64,000 bases of DNA, from the NCBI RefSeq assembly GCF_008124715.1, contig NZ_VNHO01000007.1:43066-107065 (forward strand), given 5' to 3'. The stretch comes from Thermosediminibacter litoriperuensis. GTDB taxonomy: Bacteria; Bacillota; Thermosediminibacteria; Thermosediminibacterales; Thermosediminibacteraceae. A program made the translations under genes and the position numbers. This document shows, in pieces, positions 16,932 through 27,516 of this stretch (positions are counted from its first letter, which is position 1; every line of letters starts with the position of its first letter). The notes under the pieces were generated by a model. It was not told the DNA's origin, did not search any database, and saw only the letters and a list, made by a program, of their open reading frames with translations.

Positions 16932-18026
16932 GTGGAAGAGAGAAGCCATGGCGGCAATATTTATGAGGTTAGCAAAAGGTTTAAATTGAATCACCGGGAG
17001 ATACTGGACTTCAGCGCCAACATCAATCCTCTCGGCTTTCCTGATTCCGTGAGGAGAATTATATGGGAAAAAATTGACGATATAATCCATTATCCCGACC
17101 CGGGTCAGGTAGAGCTCCGAGAAGCCGCCTCCGTTTATTACGGAATAAAACCCGAAAACATCCTTTCCGGCAACGGTTCCGTGGAATTGATAAATCTAAC
17201 CCTGGAAGCCCTGAGACCGTCAAAGGTGATTATTCCATCGCCGACTTTTACAGAATACGCTTTTGCATCCCAGAACAGGCGTATAAAAACCGAACTGGTG
17301 GATATGACGAAAAATGATTTCTATTGGGACGACGATTTTGTTGAATCTATAAAAGCCAGGATATGCCCCGGAGCGCTGGTGATAGTATGCAATCCCAACA
17401 ACCCTACCGGGTACCTTATCGTAAAAGACGTTATAAAAACCCTTATTGATGAAACGGAAAGAGCAAAGGCCTTCCTTCTTCTCGACGAAGCTTTTATGGA
17501 CTTCGTGGGGGAAAGCCAGAGCTTATGCACTGAAGTTATGAGCTGTCCGAATGTCATAGTGCTAAGGTCCCTGACCAAGTTTTTTGCGCTGCCGGGCCTG
17601 AGGATAGGTTTTGCACTGGGGAACGAGAAATTGATCAAAAAAATTGAAAAATTAAAGGACCCTTGGAATGTAAACACTTTTGCCGGTGCTGTGGGGTCCG
17701 CGGTTTTGAAGGAAACGGCTTACATAGAAAAAACAAGAAAATATATTTCCCAGGAAAGGGAATTCCTGTGGGATGGTTTAAGGCAGATTTCCTGTTTTAA
17801 GCCCTTTAGACCTGCAGCCAATTTTATCTTTGTAAAAATAACGGCTAAATTCGGAGCCGGATTTCTGGCACGGGAGTTGCTTAAAAGGGGTATAGCGATC
17901 AGGGAATGCGGTGATTTTGCGTTCCTGGACGATTCTTACTTTAGAGTGGCCGTGAAGGACCGGAAAGCCAACGAAACCCTGCTGGAAGCCTTGAGAGAAA
18001 TAACCGCCGCCAGCGGGCTGGCGTAG
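16932..18026 (+). CDS. cobD: L-threonine-O-3-phosphate decarboxylase
   Basis: 364 residues, class I/II aminotransferase fold, with HGGNIYEVSKRF, DFSANINPLGFPDSV, NPNNPTGYL and the PLP lysine in RSLTKFFALPGLRIGFALG. It decarboxylates threonine phosphate to (R)-1-amino-2-propanol O-2-phosphate, which CbiB attaches to cobyric acid. GTG start at 16932. The order pduX-cobD-cbiB matches the pathway and separates it from histidinol-phosphate aminotransferase, which is encoded elsewhere in the window. Confidence 0.92.
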   Translation: MEERSHGGNIYEVSKRFKLNHREILDFSANINPLGFPDSVRRIIWEKIDDIIHYPDPGQVELREAASVYYGIKPENILSGNGSVELINLTLEALRPSKVIIPSPTFTEYAFASQNRRIKTELVDMTKNDFYWDDDFVESIKARICPGALVIVCNPNNPTGYLIVKDVIKTLIDETERAKAFLLLDEAFMDFVGESQSLCTEVMSCPNVIVLRSLTKFFALPGLRIGFALGNEKLIKKIEKLKDPWNVNTFAGAVGSAVLKETAYIEKTRKYISQEREFLWDGLRQISCFKPFRPAANFIFVKITAKFGAGFLARELLKRGIAIRECGDFAFLDDSYFRVAVKDRKANETLLEALREITAASGLA

Positions 18027-18039
18027 AGGATAGATCGCC

Positions 18040-18999
18040 ATGGATAAGTACCACGGGGCAATAATTATATGTGCCTTCGCCCTGGACCTGCTCCTGGGTG
18101 ACCCCCGGCGGCCGACGCATCCCGTCGTCCTCACGGGAAAACTAATAGCGTATTTAGAAAAGATCCTTTACGGCGCTTTTAAAACCCCGGCGGGTCTTAG
18201 AGCGGCAGGGGTTATCCTCTGGTTGCTAACTGTGCCAACCGTGTATTTTTCCACCAACGCGATAATCGGCCTGTCCTATAAGGTGAATTACTGGCTGGGA
18301 TTCTTCAGCTCCACGTGGCTTATATACACATCGCTGGCGACAAAAAACCTGGCGGATGAAGCTCTTGCAATACTGGCCGAATTGCGGTCAGGGGATTTGC
18401 AAGAGGCCAGAGCGCGGCTCGGAGGCATAGTCGGCAGGGATACCGGAGATCTCACCGTGGAAGAGATATGCAGAGCCACCGTCGAGACGGTAGCCGAAAA
18501 CACCATTGACGGCATCATATCTCCTATGTTTTACGCTTTTCTCGGCGGTGCCCCCCTAGCTTTGGCCTTTAAAGCTGCGAGTACCCTCGATTCAATGGTA
18601 GGGTATAGAAACGAGAGGTATATTTACTTCGGGTGGTTTTCGGCCAGGATGGACGACCTTTTAAACTACATTCCCGCAAGGCTGGGGGGCCTTCTAATCC
18701 TCATGGCATCGTTGCTTATCGGTCTCGATGCAAAAAGAGGGTTGAAGACGGTGCTCTCCGACGCCGGAAATCATGAAAGTCCCAACGCTGGAATTCCCGA
18801 AGCGGCTGTAGCGGGGGCTCTGGGCATCCGCCTGGGAGGCTGGAACTCGTATTCCGGCATTTTGCACTTCAGGCCTTATATGGGCCGGAAGTTGAGGGAT
18901 ATACGGCCGGGAGACATAAGGGTTGCGGTGGCGCTAAGTATAATCGCCGCCTTTCTGGCGCTGGTCGCCGGCGAAATAATTATTTTAATGTGGGGTTAG
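18040..18999 (+). CDS. cbiB: Adenosylcobinamide-phosphate synthase
   Basis: 319 residues, multi-pass membrane protein. Conserved pieces are ALDLLLGDPRRPTHPVVLTGKLI, VEEICRATVETVAENTIDGIISPMFYAFLGGAPLALAFKAASTLDSMVGYRNERY, and DAGNHESPNAGIPEAAVAGALGIRLGG. It amidates cobyric acid with aminopropanol (phosphate). It starts 13 bp after cobD. Confidence 0.95.
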   Translation: MDKYHGAIIICAFALDLLLGDPRRPTHPVVLTGKLIAYLEKILYGAFKTPAGLRAAGVILWLLTVPTVYFSTNAIIGLSYKVNYWLGFFSSTWLIYTSLATKNLADEALAILAELRSGDLQEARARLGGIVGRDTGDLTVEEICRATVETVAENTIDGIISPMFYAFLGGAPLALAFKAASTLDSMVGYRNERYIYFGWFSARMDDLLNYIPARLGGLLILMASLLIGLDAKRGLKTVLSDAGNHESPNAGIPEAAVAGALGIRLGGWNSYSGILHFRPYMGRKLRDIRPGDIRVAVALSIIAAFLALVAGEIIILMWG

Positions 19000-19028
19000 A
19001 AGGTTTAATTTTACCGTAGAGACCTAAT

Positions 19029-19054
19029 TTAGGGCGGGTAACAGCCCGCCCTAA
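19029..19054 (+). promoter_or_regulatory. Intergenic hairpin between cbiB and cobS
   Basis: TTAGGGCGGG TAACAG CCCGCCCTAA is a perfect 10-bp stem without a U-tract. It may attenuate or stabilise the transcript. Confidence 0.45.
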
Positions 19055-19096
19055 GGGAAATAAATTAAGATGTTATAAAAGGTGTGAAAGTGCTCT

Positions 19097-19840
19097 ATGG
19101 GGTTATACGCTGCCTTTTCGTTTCTGACGAGAATACCGCTGCCGTATATTGAGTTGGATCAAAAACATATAACCCGATCCCTGCCTTTTTTCCCGGTAGT
19201 TGGAGCCGTCATAGGAACCCTTTTGGCCGGCGTAGATTTATTGTTAAAGAGGTCTATTCCGGCTCCCGCCCTGGCCTGTTTATTTGTGGTCTGTGAGACG
19301 ATAGTTACGGGCGGGTTGCACGTGGACGGTTTTGCGGATACTATGGACGGCCTTTTTTGCGGGAAGGAGAGGGACAAGAAGCTTGAAGTGATGAAAGACA
19401 GCCGCCTTGGGGCTTACGGCGCGATGGGAGTGGTACTCCTCCTTTTGCTGAAGTATTCGGCCATACTATCTATACACCAGGAGCTTAGGACCAGGTTATT
19501 AATTGTATTTCCAGTGATTTCAAGATGGATGATGACCTGCGCCATCACCTTTTTTCCCTACCTGCGGGAAAAGGGGCTAGGCAGGGCCTTCAATGAAAAC
19601 AAATCATCAATGATGTTTGTATTATCCACCTTCTTCGCTCTGATGATCGTTTTTACAGTAGCGGGAATTGAAGGCATAAAAACCGCGTTTTTAACTTTTG
19701 TTTCAGGCCTTTTATTTTCGCTGTACATATTCAGGCAACTGGGGGGCATGACTGGAGATACTTACGGCGCCGTCAACGAATTCAGCGAAATTGCAGCCCT
19801 CTACTTTTATTTGATTTTTTTGGGTCAATGGAGTGCCTGA
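19097..19840 (+). CDS. cobS: Adenosylcobinamide-GDP ribazoletransferase (cobalamin synthase)
   Basis: 247 residues, polytopic membrane protein. FSFLTRIPLP, the GGLHVDGFADTMDGLFCGKERDKKLEVMKDSRLGAYG signature and GGMTGDTYGAVNEFSEIAAL near the C-terminus are diagnostic. It joins AdoCbi-GDP with alpha-ribazole (phosphate). The gene supplying activated alpha-ribazole, cobT, is not in the window. Confidence 0.94.
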   Translation: MGLYAAFSFLTRIPLPYIELDQKHITRSLPFFPVVGAVIGTLLAGVDLLLKRSIPAPALACLFVVCETIVTGGLHVDGFADTMDGLFCGKERDKKLEVMKDSRLGAYGAMGVVLLLLLKYSAILSIHQELRTRLLIVFPVISRWMMTCAITFFPYLREKGLGRAFNENKSSMMFVLSTFFALMIVFTVAGIEGIKTAFLTFVSGLLFSLYIFRQLGGMTGDTYGAVNEFSEIAALYFYLIFLGQWSA

Positions 19841-19939
19841 ATACCGCCGGCTGGGAGTGGGCATTCCTGAAAGGGCGGACTACAAATAGCCCAGCCTCAA
19901 GCTGTACATTTTTGTACAGTTTGGGTAACAAGGATCGGT

Positions 19940-20563
19940 TTGGCCAGGATATTTCTGGTGAGACATGGGGAAACCCTCTGGAATAGAAATTTTTTGTACC
20001 AGGGGCAGAAGGATATCCCGCTCAACGAAAAGGGGAGGCAGCAGGCTGAAAGGCTTGCAAAAGTTTTAAAGCGGGAAACTTTCGATGCTGTATATTCCAG
20101 TGACCTTGAAAGAGCCCTTGAAACAGCGGAAATTATCGCAGCACCACGCGGGCTTCGCGTAATTTCCACAAAGGACCTGAGAGAGCTCAGTTTCGGAGAA
20201 TGGGAAGGGCATTCATATCAGGAGCTTGAAGAAAAATACCCCGATGAATTCCACCGGTGGCGGTGTGATCCGGGCGAAAACAGGCCGCCGGGTGGTGAAA
20301 GCTTGAAGGACCTGATGGAAAGGGTTTCAAGTTTCGTGAAGCTTGCAGCAAAAAACCATCCTGAGGGCAATATTTTGATTGTTACCCACGCCGGCCCGAT
20401 AAGGGCGATATTAACCGCCGTTCTCGACCTGGATTTCAGGTATTTTTGGAAGTTTAAAGTAAGCAATGGTTCCATTACCGTATTTGAGTACGACGGCAGC
20501 GGTGAATTGAATAATGACAATACGTTTATAGTGAAGGTAAACGAGACCCTGCACCTGGAATAA
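19940..20563 (+). CDS. cobC: Alpha-ribazole phosphatase / histidine phosphatase family
   Basis: 207 residues of the phosphoglycerate-mutase-like family: catalytic VRHGETLWN at the N-terminus, YSSDLERALETAEII, LRELSFGEWEG and THAGPIRAIL. The position at the end of the cobalamin cluster supports CobC, which removes the phosphate from alpha-ribazole 5'-phosphate or adenosylcobalamin 5'-phosphate. It starts with TTG at 19940 behind AAGGAT. An inverted repeat, CTGTACA/TGTACAG (about 19900-19917), lies just upstream. Confidence 0.85.
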   Translation: MARIFLVRHGETLWNRNFLYQGQKDIPLNEKGRQQAERLAKVLKRETFDAVYSSDLERALETAEIIAAPRGLRVISTKDLRELSFGEWEGHSYQELEEKYPDEFHRWRCDPGENRPPGGESLKDLMERVSSFVKLAAKNHPEGNILIVTHAGPIRAILTAVLDLDFRYFWKFKVSNGSITVFEYDGSGELNNDNTFIVKVNETLHLE

Positions 20564-20590
20564 AAAAACAGCCCGAAGGGCTGTTTTTTA
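20564..20590. terminator. Bidirectional terminator between cobC and the NifU-like gene
   Basis: AAAACAGCCC GAA GGGCTGTTTTTT can terminate in both directions and separates two convergent genes. Confidence 0.85.
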
Positions 20591-20812
20591 AACCGACTGT
20601 ACTTCCTTTACACCGGGCACCTCTTCTTTTAATACCTGTTCGATTCCGTTTTTGAGGGTCAATGTTGCGAACGGGCATCCAAAACAGCTACCCGTCAGTT
20701 TCACCTTGACAATACCCCTTTCTTCGTCGACATCTACCAGCTCCACATCGCCACCGTCGGCCTGAAGCGATGGACGGATCTTGTTTAACACCTCTTGTAC
20801 CTTTTCTTTCAA
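20588..20812 (-). CDS. NifU C-terminal-domain Fe-S scaffold protein
   Basis: 74 residues, all one NifU-like domain ([21 protein letters not shown]...[31 protein letters not shown]) with the CxxC cluster ligands. It probably carries or delivers Fe-S clusters in the cytoplasm. TTG start at 20812. It is single-domain and of normal length for Firmicute stand-alone NifU proteins, convergent with cobC. Confidence 0.9.
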   Translation of the reverse strand: MKEKVQEVLNKIRPSLQADGGDVELVDVDEERGIVKVKLTGSCFGCPFATLTLKNGIEQVLKEEVPGVKEVQSV

Positions 20813-20986
20813 GATACCGCACTTCCTTTCCCGAAGAATATATTATAAAGTTGATTTAATTATATCAAAATCAGTGTTCACGATCAATTGAACGACAAAT
20901 AGAATCAATCCATTGACTTTCCAAAACGTTGTGTGTTATAGTCTTTATTAATTTAAAATGATAGATTACTGCGGGAGGTATGCTCC

Positions 20987-22078
20987 TTGAAATCGCCGTC
21001 GAAATACTTGAGAGAAGATTTATCGAAACTCTCTCCCTACAAACCTGCTAAAGAACCGTGCGTCATAAAACTCAATGCCAATGAAAGCCCCTACGACCTG
21101 CCCGAAGATTTGAAAGAGCGCATATGGGAGAGGGTAAAGAGGGAAAGTTTTAATTGTTATTATGACCCCAGTTGCGATGAACTGAGACAGGCATTAGCGG
21201 GCTGTCTGGGCATTGAGCCCGATAAGATTTTCGTTGGAAGCGGTGCCGATGAGATAATATACGACATTGTTCTAGCCTTTGCCGGTCCGGGCAGGGAGGT
21301 TATAATACCGGTTCCCGCCTTTCCGAGCTATGAGAATTTTTCGGTTGTATCCGGTGCCCGCGTTATTAAGGTTCCTCTCCTGTTGGAAGAGTATTCAACA
21401 GATCGGAAGTGGAGGTTAGACGTATTAAAAATAAAAAAATACTTTAAAAAAGGTACGCCCCAGGTGATGTTTATCTGTTACCCCAACAACCCCACGGGAG
21501 ATTATTTCGAAGAGGAAGACATTATTGAATTGATCGATTGCTTCAACGGAATAGTTGCCGTCGATGAAGCGTACTATGAATTCGGAGGTAGGACCTTTAT
21601 AAACCGGCTCTCCGATTATCCCAATCTGGTAATAATCAGGACCTTTTCCAAGATATTCTCTCTGGCCGGGTTGAGGGTCGGTTATGCTGTAGCTGATGAA
21701 ACTCTAATAGAAGAATTTTATAAAGTCAAGCCTCCTTACAACGTCAGCCTTTTTTCCCAGATAGCCGCATCGGAAGTTTTAAAGAACGTGGATTGGGTGG
21801 AGAACGTCAGGCGCAAAATAATAAATGCGAGGGAGGATTTAAAGACCAAACTCGAAGGTATCTCCGGAATAACCGTCTACCCAAGCAGTACAAATTTTTT
21901 GCTGTGCAAGTTCGAAATCTCCAGGGATTACGTTTATCAAAAACTTTTGGAGAAAGGAATACTCACGAGAAAGCCAGAAGGAGAAGGTATGGAGAATACA
22001 CTCCGCTTCAGCGTCGGTACTCCGGAGCAAAACGAAGTCCTGATCCGGTCACTGGAGGAGATTTTGAAAGGATCCTAG
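20987..22078 (+). CDS. hisC: Histidinol-phosphate aminotransferase
   Basis: 363 residues, PLP-dependent aminotransferase: IKLNANESPYDLP, GSGADEIIYDIV, YPNNPTGDY, VDEAYYEFGG, PLP lysine in RTFSKIFSLAGLRVGYAVA, and a final RFSVGTPEQNE. It starts with TTG behind GGGAGGT at 20973. It is alone here with no other his gene, so a role with other aromatic or phosphorylated substrates cannot be excluded. It differs from the cobD paralogue by the HisC-specific ANESPY motif. Confidence 0.87.
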   Translation: MKSPSKYLREDLSKLSPYKPAKEPCVIKLNANESPYDLPEDLKERIWERVKRESFNCYYDPSCDELRQALAGCLGIEPDKIFVGSGADEIIYDIVLAFAGPGREVIIPVPAFPSYENFSVVSGARVIKVPLLLEEYSTDRKWRLDVLKIKKYFKKGTPQVMFICYPNNPTGDYFEEEDIIELIDCFNGIVAVDEAYYEFGGRTFINRLSDYPNLVIIRTFSKIFSLAGLRVGYAVADETLIEEFYKVKPPYNVSLFSQIAASEVLKNVDWVENVRRKIINAREDLKTKLEGISGITVYPSSTNFLLCKFEISRDYVYQKLLEKGILTRKPEGEGMENTLRFSVGTPEQNEVLIRSLEEILKGS

Positions 22079-22211
22079 AGCTTGCCAGCGAGGTGTCCCC
22101 GCTCCAGCTGCCTGATGCCGTCGCCGCATCACCATCCTGATTATGTATATTAATGAAAATATTGTATATACTCTATATTGAGGTCTTCGAATCAGCATGG
22201 GGGGATCAGGT

Positions 22212-22475
22212 ATGGCCCAGCGCAAAAAAACGGCAAATTCCAAATCTGAAGAGGAACTTGAAAAATTGAAGGAGGAGGTTGCAAGGGAGCTTCATCTCGA
22301 CGACGACATAAGGGAACGCGGATGGAAAAACTTGACTGCCCGGGAAACGGGCAAAATAGGCGGATACATGGTGAAAAAGATGATGAGTCTCGCCAAAGAG
22401 GAAATAGACAGGGAAGACGGCAAAATAGATTTAAAGGGTAAAAAAGACAAAAAAGACGGGTCCGGAAATAGATGA
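22212..22475 (+). CDS. Small acid-soluble spore protein, alpha/beta type
   Basis: 87 residues. EEELEKLKEEVARELHLDDDIRERGWKNLTARETGKIGGYMVKKMMSLA carries the SASP alpha/beta signature: the TxRExGxIGG block and a GPR-protease-like acidic region upstream. Such proteins coat and protect DNA in spores. I chose ATG 22212 behind GGGGATCAGG over the in-frame ATG at 22197. A charged Lys/Asp-rich tail extends beyond the usual end. It is good evidence that the host sporulates. Confidence 0.85.
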   Translation: MAQRKKTANSKSEEELEKLKEEVARELHLDDDIRERGWKNLTARETGKIGGYMVKKMMSLAKEEIDREDGKIDLKGKKDKKDGSGNR

Positions 22476-22593
22476 ACTCGATATTCAAAGAAATAAGGCG
22501 ATAATTTGTGCATATACTGCATAAACACCTATAACAAAGGTTCTTTATTTTTGACAGCGAGTAAATTATCAGGTATACTATGAATTGTCGCAA

Positions 22594-22669
22594 GGGCGGA
22601 TAGCTCAGCTGGGAGAGCACGTGCCTTACAAGCACGGGGTCACAGGTTCGAGCCCTGTTTCGCCCACCA
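22594..22669 (+). tRNA. tRNA-Val (UAC)
   Basis: A full cloverleaf starting GGGCGGA and ending TCGCCCACCA, with encoded CCA. The anticodon loop CTTACAA gives UAC. First of six clustered tRNA genes. Confidence 0.97.
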
Positions 22670-22682
22670 TAAAGAAATATGC

Positions 22683-22760
22683 GGCCCAGTAGTTCAGTTG
22701 GTTTAGAACGCCAGCCTGTCACGCTGGAGGCCGAGGGTTCGAGTCCCTTCTGGGTCGCCA
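22683..22760 (+). tRNA. tRNA-Asp (GUC)
   Basis: Cloverleaf GGCCCAG...CTGGGTCGCCA with encoded CCA; anticodon GTC in CCTGTCACG. Confidence 0.97.
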
Positions 22761-22783
22761 TATATTTTACCAGCCTTGGTAGC

Positions 22784-24907
<2,124 letters not shown>

Positions 24908-24923
24908 ATAAAGGCCTCCTTTG

Positions 24924-24935
24924 GAACATATGTTC
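24924..24935 (-). promoter_or_regulatory. Perfect SOS box (LexA operator) upstream of the recombinase
   Basis: GAACATATGTTC, a perfect 12-bp palindrome matching the Bacillus-type LexA consensus GAAC-N4-GTTC, lies 17-28 bp upstream of the recombinase start. This implies induction of recombinase expression, and so of excision, by DNA damage. Confidence 0.7.
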
Positions 24936-24984
24936 TTGTAAAGGTTTAAAATAAATAGCGGTCGGACCGCTTAATTGTCGGACT

Positions 24985-25455
24985 TTATTTACCTTCTTTA
25001 ATCGCCAGTCTCAGTATATTTTCAGGTATTTCAAGAGAGCAGGCAATCTGTTCCATTGCATACCCTTCGTATTTAGTGAGATCAATATTATACATTAAAA
25101 GCTCTGCGGCGAATTTACAGGCTTCATTTTCATACTTACTTGTAACCAAAAGAGTATTTAGATCCAGAAAAATTGCATTCATTTTTGGGTGCAGTAAGCA
25201 GTGCCCCAATTCGTGGGCCGCAGTCACTATTTGACGCCTTTTTTCGTAAATGCTGTTGATTACCACGATTTTCCTTCGAAGTTTGCTAAAATAAAATCCT
25301 CTGACGTTTTCAGGCAGAGGGTACTTTACGTATATTATGTCCAGCGCATCCATTAATTCGAAAGGATCGCTGGTTTTATATTTTTTTACAAGTCTTCTGA
25401 CAACATTCTTGATGTCCAAACGGGCCACCCCGCTATTTTTTCTTCTTCCTTCCAT
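24985..25455 (-). CDS. ImmA/IrrE-type metallopeptidase
   Basis: 156 residues with the zinc-protease motif AAHELGHCLLHP (about residues 79-90) and an FAAELLMY segment typical of ImmA/IrrE (Peptidase_M78). In ICEBs1 and related elements ImmA cleaves the neighbouring XRE repressor to derepress the element. Its 5' end overlaps the 3' end of the XRE repressor gene by 23 bp, the standard immR-immA arrangement. Confidence 0.85.
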   Translation of the reverse strand: MEGRRKNSGVARLDIKNVVRRLVKKYKTSDPFELMDALDIIYVKYPLPENVRGFYFSKLRRKIVVINSIYEKRRQIVTAAHELGHCLLHPKMNAIFLDLNTLLVTSKYENEACKFAAELLMYNIDLTKYEGYAMEQIACSLEIPENILRLAIKEGK

Positions 25456-25837
25456 ACTTTTCCTTATTCCTTAGCTTTGCCATCTCCAGTCCCACCCGCA
25501 TAGCATTAATGATGGCGTCAACGTCCTCCTGACTGAGTATTTCGCCATCAAGCATGAGGCCTTCTGTGTTTTCAATCCTTTGGCGGGTCTCTTCGATAAT
25601 CTTTTCTATATCGCGCTCGTCTTTGCGCGTGAGTTGGCGGTGATTGGAGCGGCCCAGGAGGTAGTCCACGGTTACGTCGAAATAGTCGGCGATTTTTTTC
25701 AATGTTTCGGGATCCGGAGAACGCTCGCCTTTTTCGTAGTTACTTATAGTCTTTTGTGATACACCTAAATATTGAGCTAATTCTTGCTGTGTAATTTTTC
25801 TTTCTTCTCTTAAAGATTTAATCCTTTCTCCTATCAT
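25433..25837 (-). CDS. XRE-family repressor (ImmR-like)
   Basis: 134 residues. The N-terminal helix-turn-helix (IKSLREERKITQQELAQYLGVSQKTISNYEKGERSPDPETLKKIADYFDVTVDYLLGR) is followed by a charged dimerisation tail. The ATG at 25837 follows GAAGGTGA; an in-frame GTG at 25846 overlaps that site. It is divergent from the next XRE gene across a shared operator region and is the likely master repressor of the element, inactivated by the adjacent ImmA-like protease. Confidence 0.85.
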   Translation of the reverse strand: MIGERIKSLREERKITQQELAQYLGVSQKTISNYEKGERSPDPETLKKIADYFDVTVDYLLGRSNHRQLTRKDERDIEKIIEETRQRIENTEGLMLDGEILSQEDVDAIINAMRVGLEMAKLRNKEKYGRKKKK

Positions 25838-25867
25838 TGCGATCACCTTCTTATTTAATCTTATTGT

Positions 25868-25981
25868 AACATTTTGTTCTATTGTTTTCTACAAATAGAA
25901 CAAAATGTAGATTTTTTTATAAAAAACCTATTGACATAGAACATTTCGTAGTATAATATAGAATTAAATAGAACAAATTGT
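25868..25981. promoter_or_regulatory. Repressor operator cluster and divergent promoter
   Basis: Four copies of an AACA-N3-TGT(T/A)-like motif occur: AACATTTTGTT (25868), GAACAAAATGTA (25898), GAACATTTCGTA (25939) and GAACAAATTGTT (25971). A rightward promoter (TTGACA 25931-25936, TAATAT 25954-25959, 17-bp spacer) is covered by the third copy. The layout is that of a phage-like genetic switch bound by the flanking XRE proteins. Confidence 0.6.
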
Positions 25982-25996
25982 TTTGAGGTATGAGAT

Positions 25997-26197
25997 ATGG
26001 GAAAGATAAGTCTTAAGGATTTAAGGAAACAAAAAGGTGTAACGCAATCAACAGTAGCCGAATTTTTAGGTATTAGTGTGAGGTATTATTCTATGCTGGA
26101 AACCGGTAGACGTACGCCCGGATTTTTACTAGCTAGACGAATTGCTGATTATTATGGGGTTAAAATCGACGATATAAATTTTTTTGGCTCAAAATAG
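25997..26197 (+). CDS. Small XRE-family regulator (Cro-like)
   Basis: 66 residues, almost entirely a helix-turn-helix (LRKQKGVTQSTVAEFLGISVRYYSMLETGRRTPGFLLARRIADYYGVKIDDIN). It starts at an ATG behind TTGAGGTATGAG, divergent from the repressor, so it is probably the Cro-like opponent. Confidence 0.8.
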   Translation: MGKISLKDLRKQKGVTQSTVAEFLGISVRYYSMLETGRRTPGFLLARRIADYYGVKIDDINFFGSK

Positions 26198-26251
26198 ATC
26201 TAATTGTGGTAAATAATTAAAAAATAGAACTAAACGAGGAAGTGACATTTC

Positions 26252-26431
26252 ATGAAAATCGCCATCCTAAAAACTAGCATATCCCGAAAAAAGCTCCTCA
26301 AAGGCGACTTTACCCCCGACAGCGAAGAAATTGTCGGTTACGAAGAAGTGGACGAAGACGAATTTTACGGATCGCTAGTTAGGCTGTTTGATGAGAGGCT
26401 TAGGGAATTATGTAAGCCTGTCTCTAATTAA
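26252..26431 (+). CDS. Small acidic hypothetical protein (59 aa)
   Basis: A 60-codon ORF (MKIAILKTSISRKKLLKG...CKPVSN) with ATG behind GAGGAAGTGA. The C-terminal half is acidic (EEVDEDEFYG). I recognise no family. It lies just after the Cro-like gene and could be an accessory of the switch region. Confidence 0.55.
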   Translation: MKIAILKTSISRKKLLKGDFTPDSEEIVGYEEVDEDEFYGSLVRLFDERLRELCKPVSN

Positions 26432-26508
26432 ATTCGCCAGATGGAACAATTTACCTGCAATAAATATAATAAAAAGCATGGGTATTGCCATGCACTTAAA
26501 AATGCAGC

Positions 26509-26742
26509 TTAATTAATACAATTGAGGTGATTATATCGGTCCAGCTTACTTTCGATCCGGGAAAGGGTTTCAAGGATCCGGTCATTTACATCTAGCTGGA
26601 CTTCACGGGCGTCGAAAAGAGCTTTAACTTTAGCCACTAATTCATCTTCCATTCGTATTTGGGATTCTTCTACTCGGCGAAGTTTTTCTTCCATGGATGT
26701 TATTTTATCTACTAAAAGCTCAAAGAGTTCGCGTTCGGTCAT
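26509..26742 (-). CDS. Small coiled-coil hypothetical protein (77 aa)
   Basis: 77 residues, predicted helical with heptad-like spacing (LVDKITSMEEKLRRVEESQIRMEDELVAKVKALFDAREVQLDVNDRILETLSRIESKLDRY). It follows the XRE repressor gene by 2 bp on the minus strand and is probably co-transcribed with it. Similar short coiled-coil proteins accompany phage or ICE repressors; the function is unknown. Confidence 0.6.
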   Translation of the reverse strand: MTERELFELLVDKITSMEEKLRRVEESQIRMEDELVAKVKALFDAREVQLDVNDRILETLSRIESKLDRYNHLNCIN

Positions 26743-26744
26743 GT

Positions 26745-27059
26745 TTATTCTCCTTTCTGGTCCTTCATAGTCTGTATAAACCTTGCGAGAAGTTCGGCCT
26801 GCTCAGGCGTAAGGTTTTTGACCTCTTTCATGAGGGAGGAAATCTCCGGAGGAATTTGCTCATCTTCGTCTGAAAAGAATTCGGCAAGCGTTATGCCGAG
26901 CGCATCGCAGATTTTCTTTAGGGTTTCGATTGTTGGGGTTTTTAATCCTCTCTCAATTTCACTTAAATATATCCTCGATATGCCAGCATTATTAGCAAGT
27001 TTAGTGGCTTTTACTTTATTTTTAAGTCTTAATTCTTTTATTCTAACTCCAATATTCAT
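26745..27059 (-). CDS. Second XRE-family repressor
   Basis: 104 residues with helix-turn-helix IKELRLKNKVKATKLANNAGISRIYLSEIERGLKTPTIETLKKICDALGITLAEFF and a C-terminal helix (ISSLMKEVKNLTPEQAELLARFIQTM) typical of SinR/phage-type repressors. It is divergent from another XRE gene at 27253, forming a second switch-like pair in the element. Confidence 0.82.
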   Translation of the reverse strand: MNIGVRIKELRLKNKVKATKLANNAGISRIYLSEIERGLKTPTIETLKKICDALGITLAEFFSDEDEQIPPEISSLMKEVKNLTPEQAELLARFIQTMKDQKGE

Positions 27060-27252
27060 ACTAAAACCTACCTATGTAAACTTATAGCTAACTAAAGTAT
27101 ATCTCAGCAATTTCACAAAAACAAGATTTTAAAAGAAAATAAAAGTAAACTGCAGGAAAGTAGAAATAAATAATGCTAAAAGCATACTTAAGAGATTGAT
27201 ATAAACATGCTAATAGCTTACAATTAATTTAGATAATGGAGGTGTCAGAGAG

Positions 27253-27456
27253 ATGTTCAAGATTAAATATACAAGAGAAAAAGCTGGTATCACACAAGAA
27301 AAACTTGCTGAAAAAGTCGGTATATCAAGAATATATTTAAACGAATTAGAAAATGGTCGAAAGAAAAATCCATCGTTTAATCTTCTTAAAAAAATAGCAA
27401 AGGCACTTGAAGTGAAGATTTCGGACCTTCTTGAAGAAGAAGACGAATCCGCCTAG
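27253..27456 (+). CDS. Second Cro-like XRE regulator
   Basis: 67 residues: FKIKYTREKAGITQEKLAEKVGISRIYLNELENGRKKNPSFNLLKKIAKALEVKISDLLEEEDE, a single helix-turn-helix domain behind AATGGAGGTGT. It is divergent from the repressor at 26745-27059 and may head the rightward operon 27253-28419. Confidence 0.8.
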   Translation: MFKIKYTREKAGITQEKLAEKVGISRIYLNELENGRKKNPSFNLLKKIAKALEVKISDLLEEEDESA

Positions 27457-27516
27457 ATTACATATTCTCCATCTTACATTATTTTCCTGCAAGCGATCTT
27501 ATAAGGGGGTACTTTG

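Noticed and set aside
25868..25981. XRE operators as additional SOS boxes
   Set aside because: They share GAACA but have AACA-N3-TGT(T) symmetry, a different spacing from the LexA consensus GAAC-N4-GTTC.
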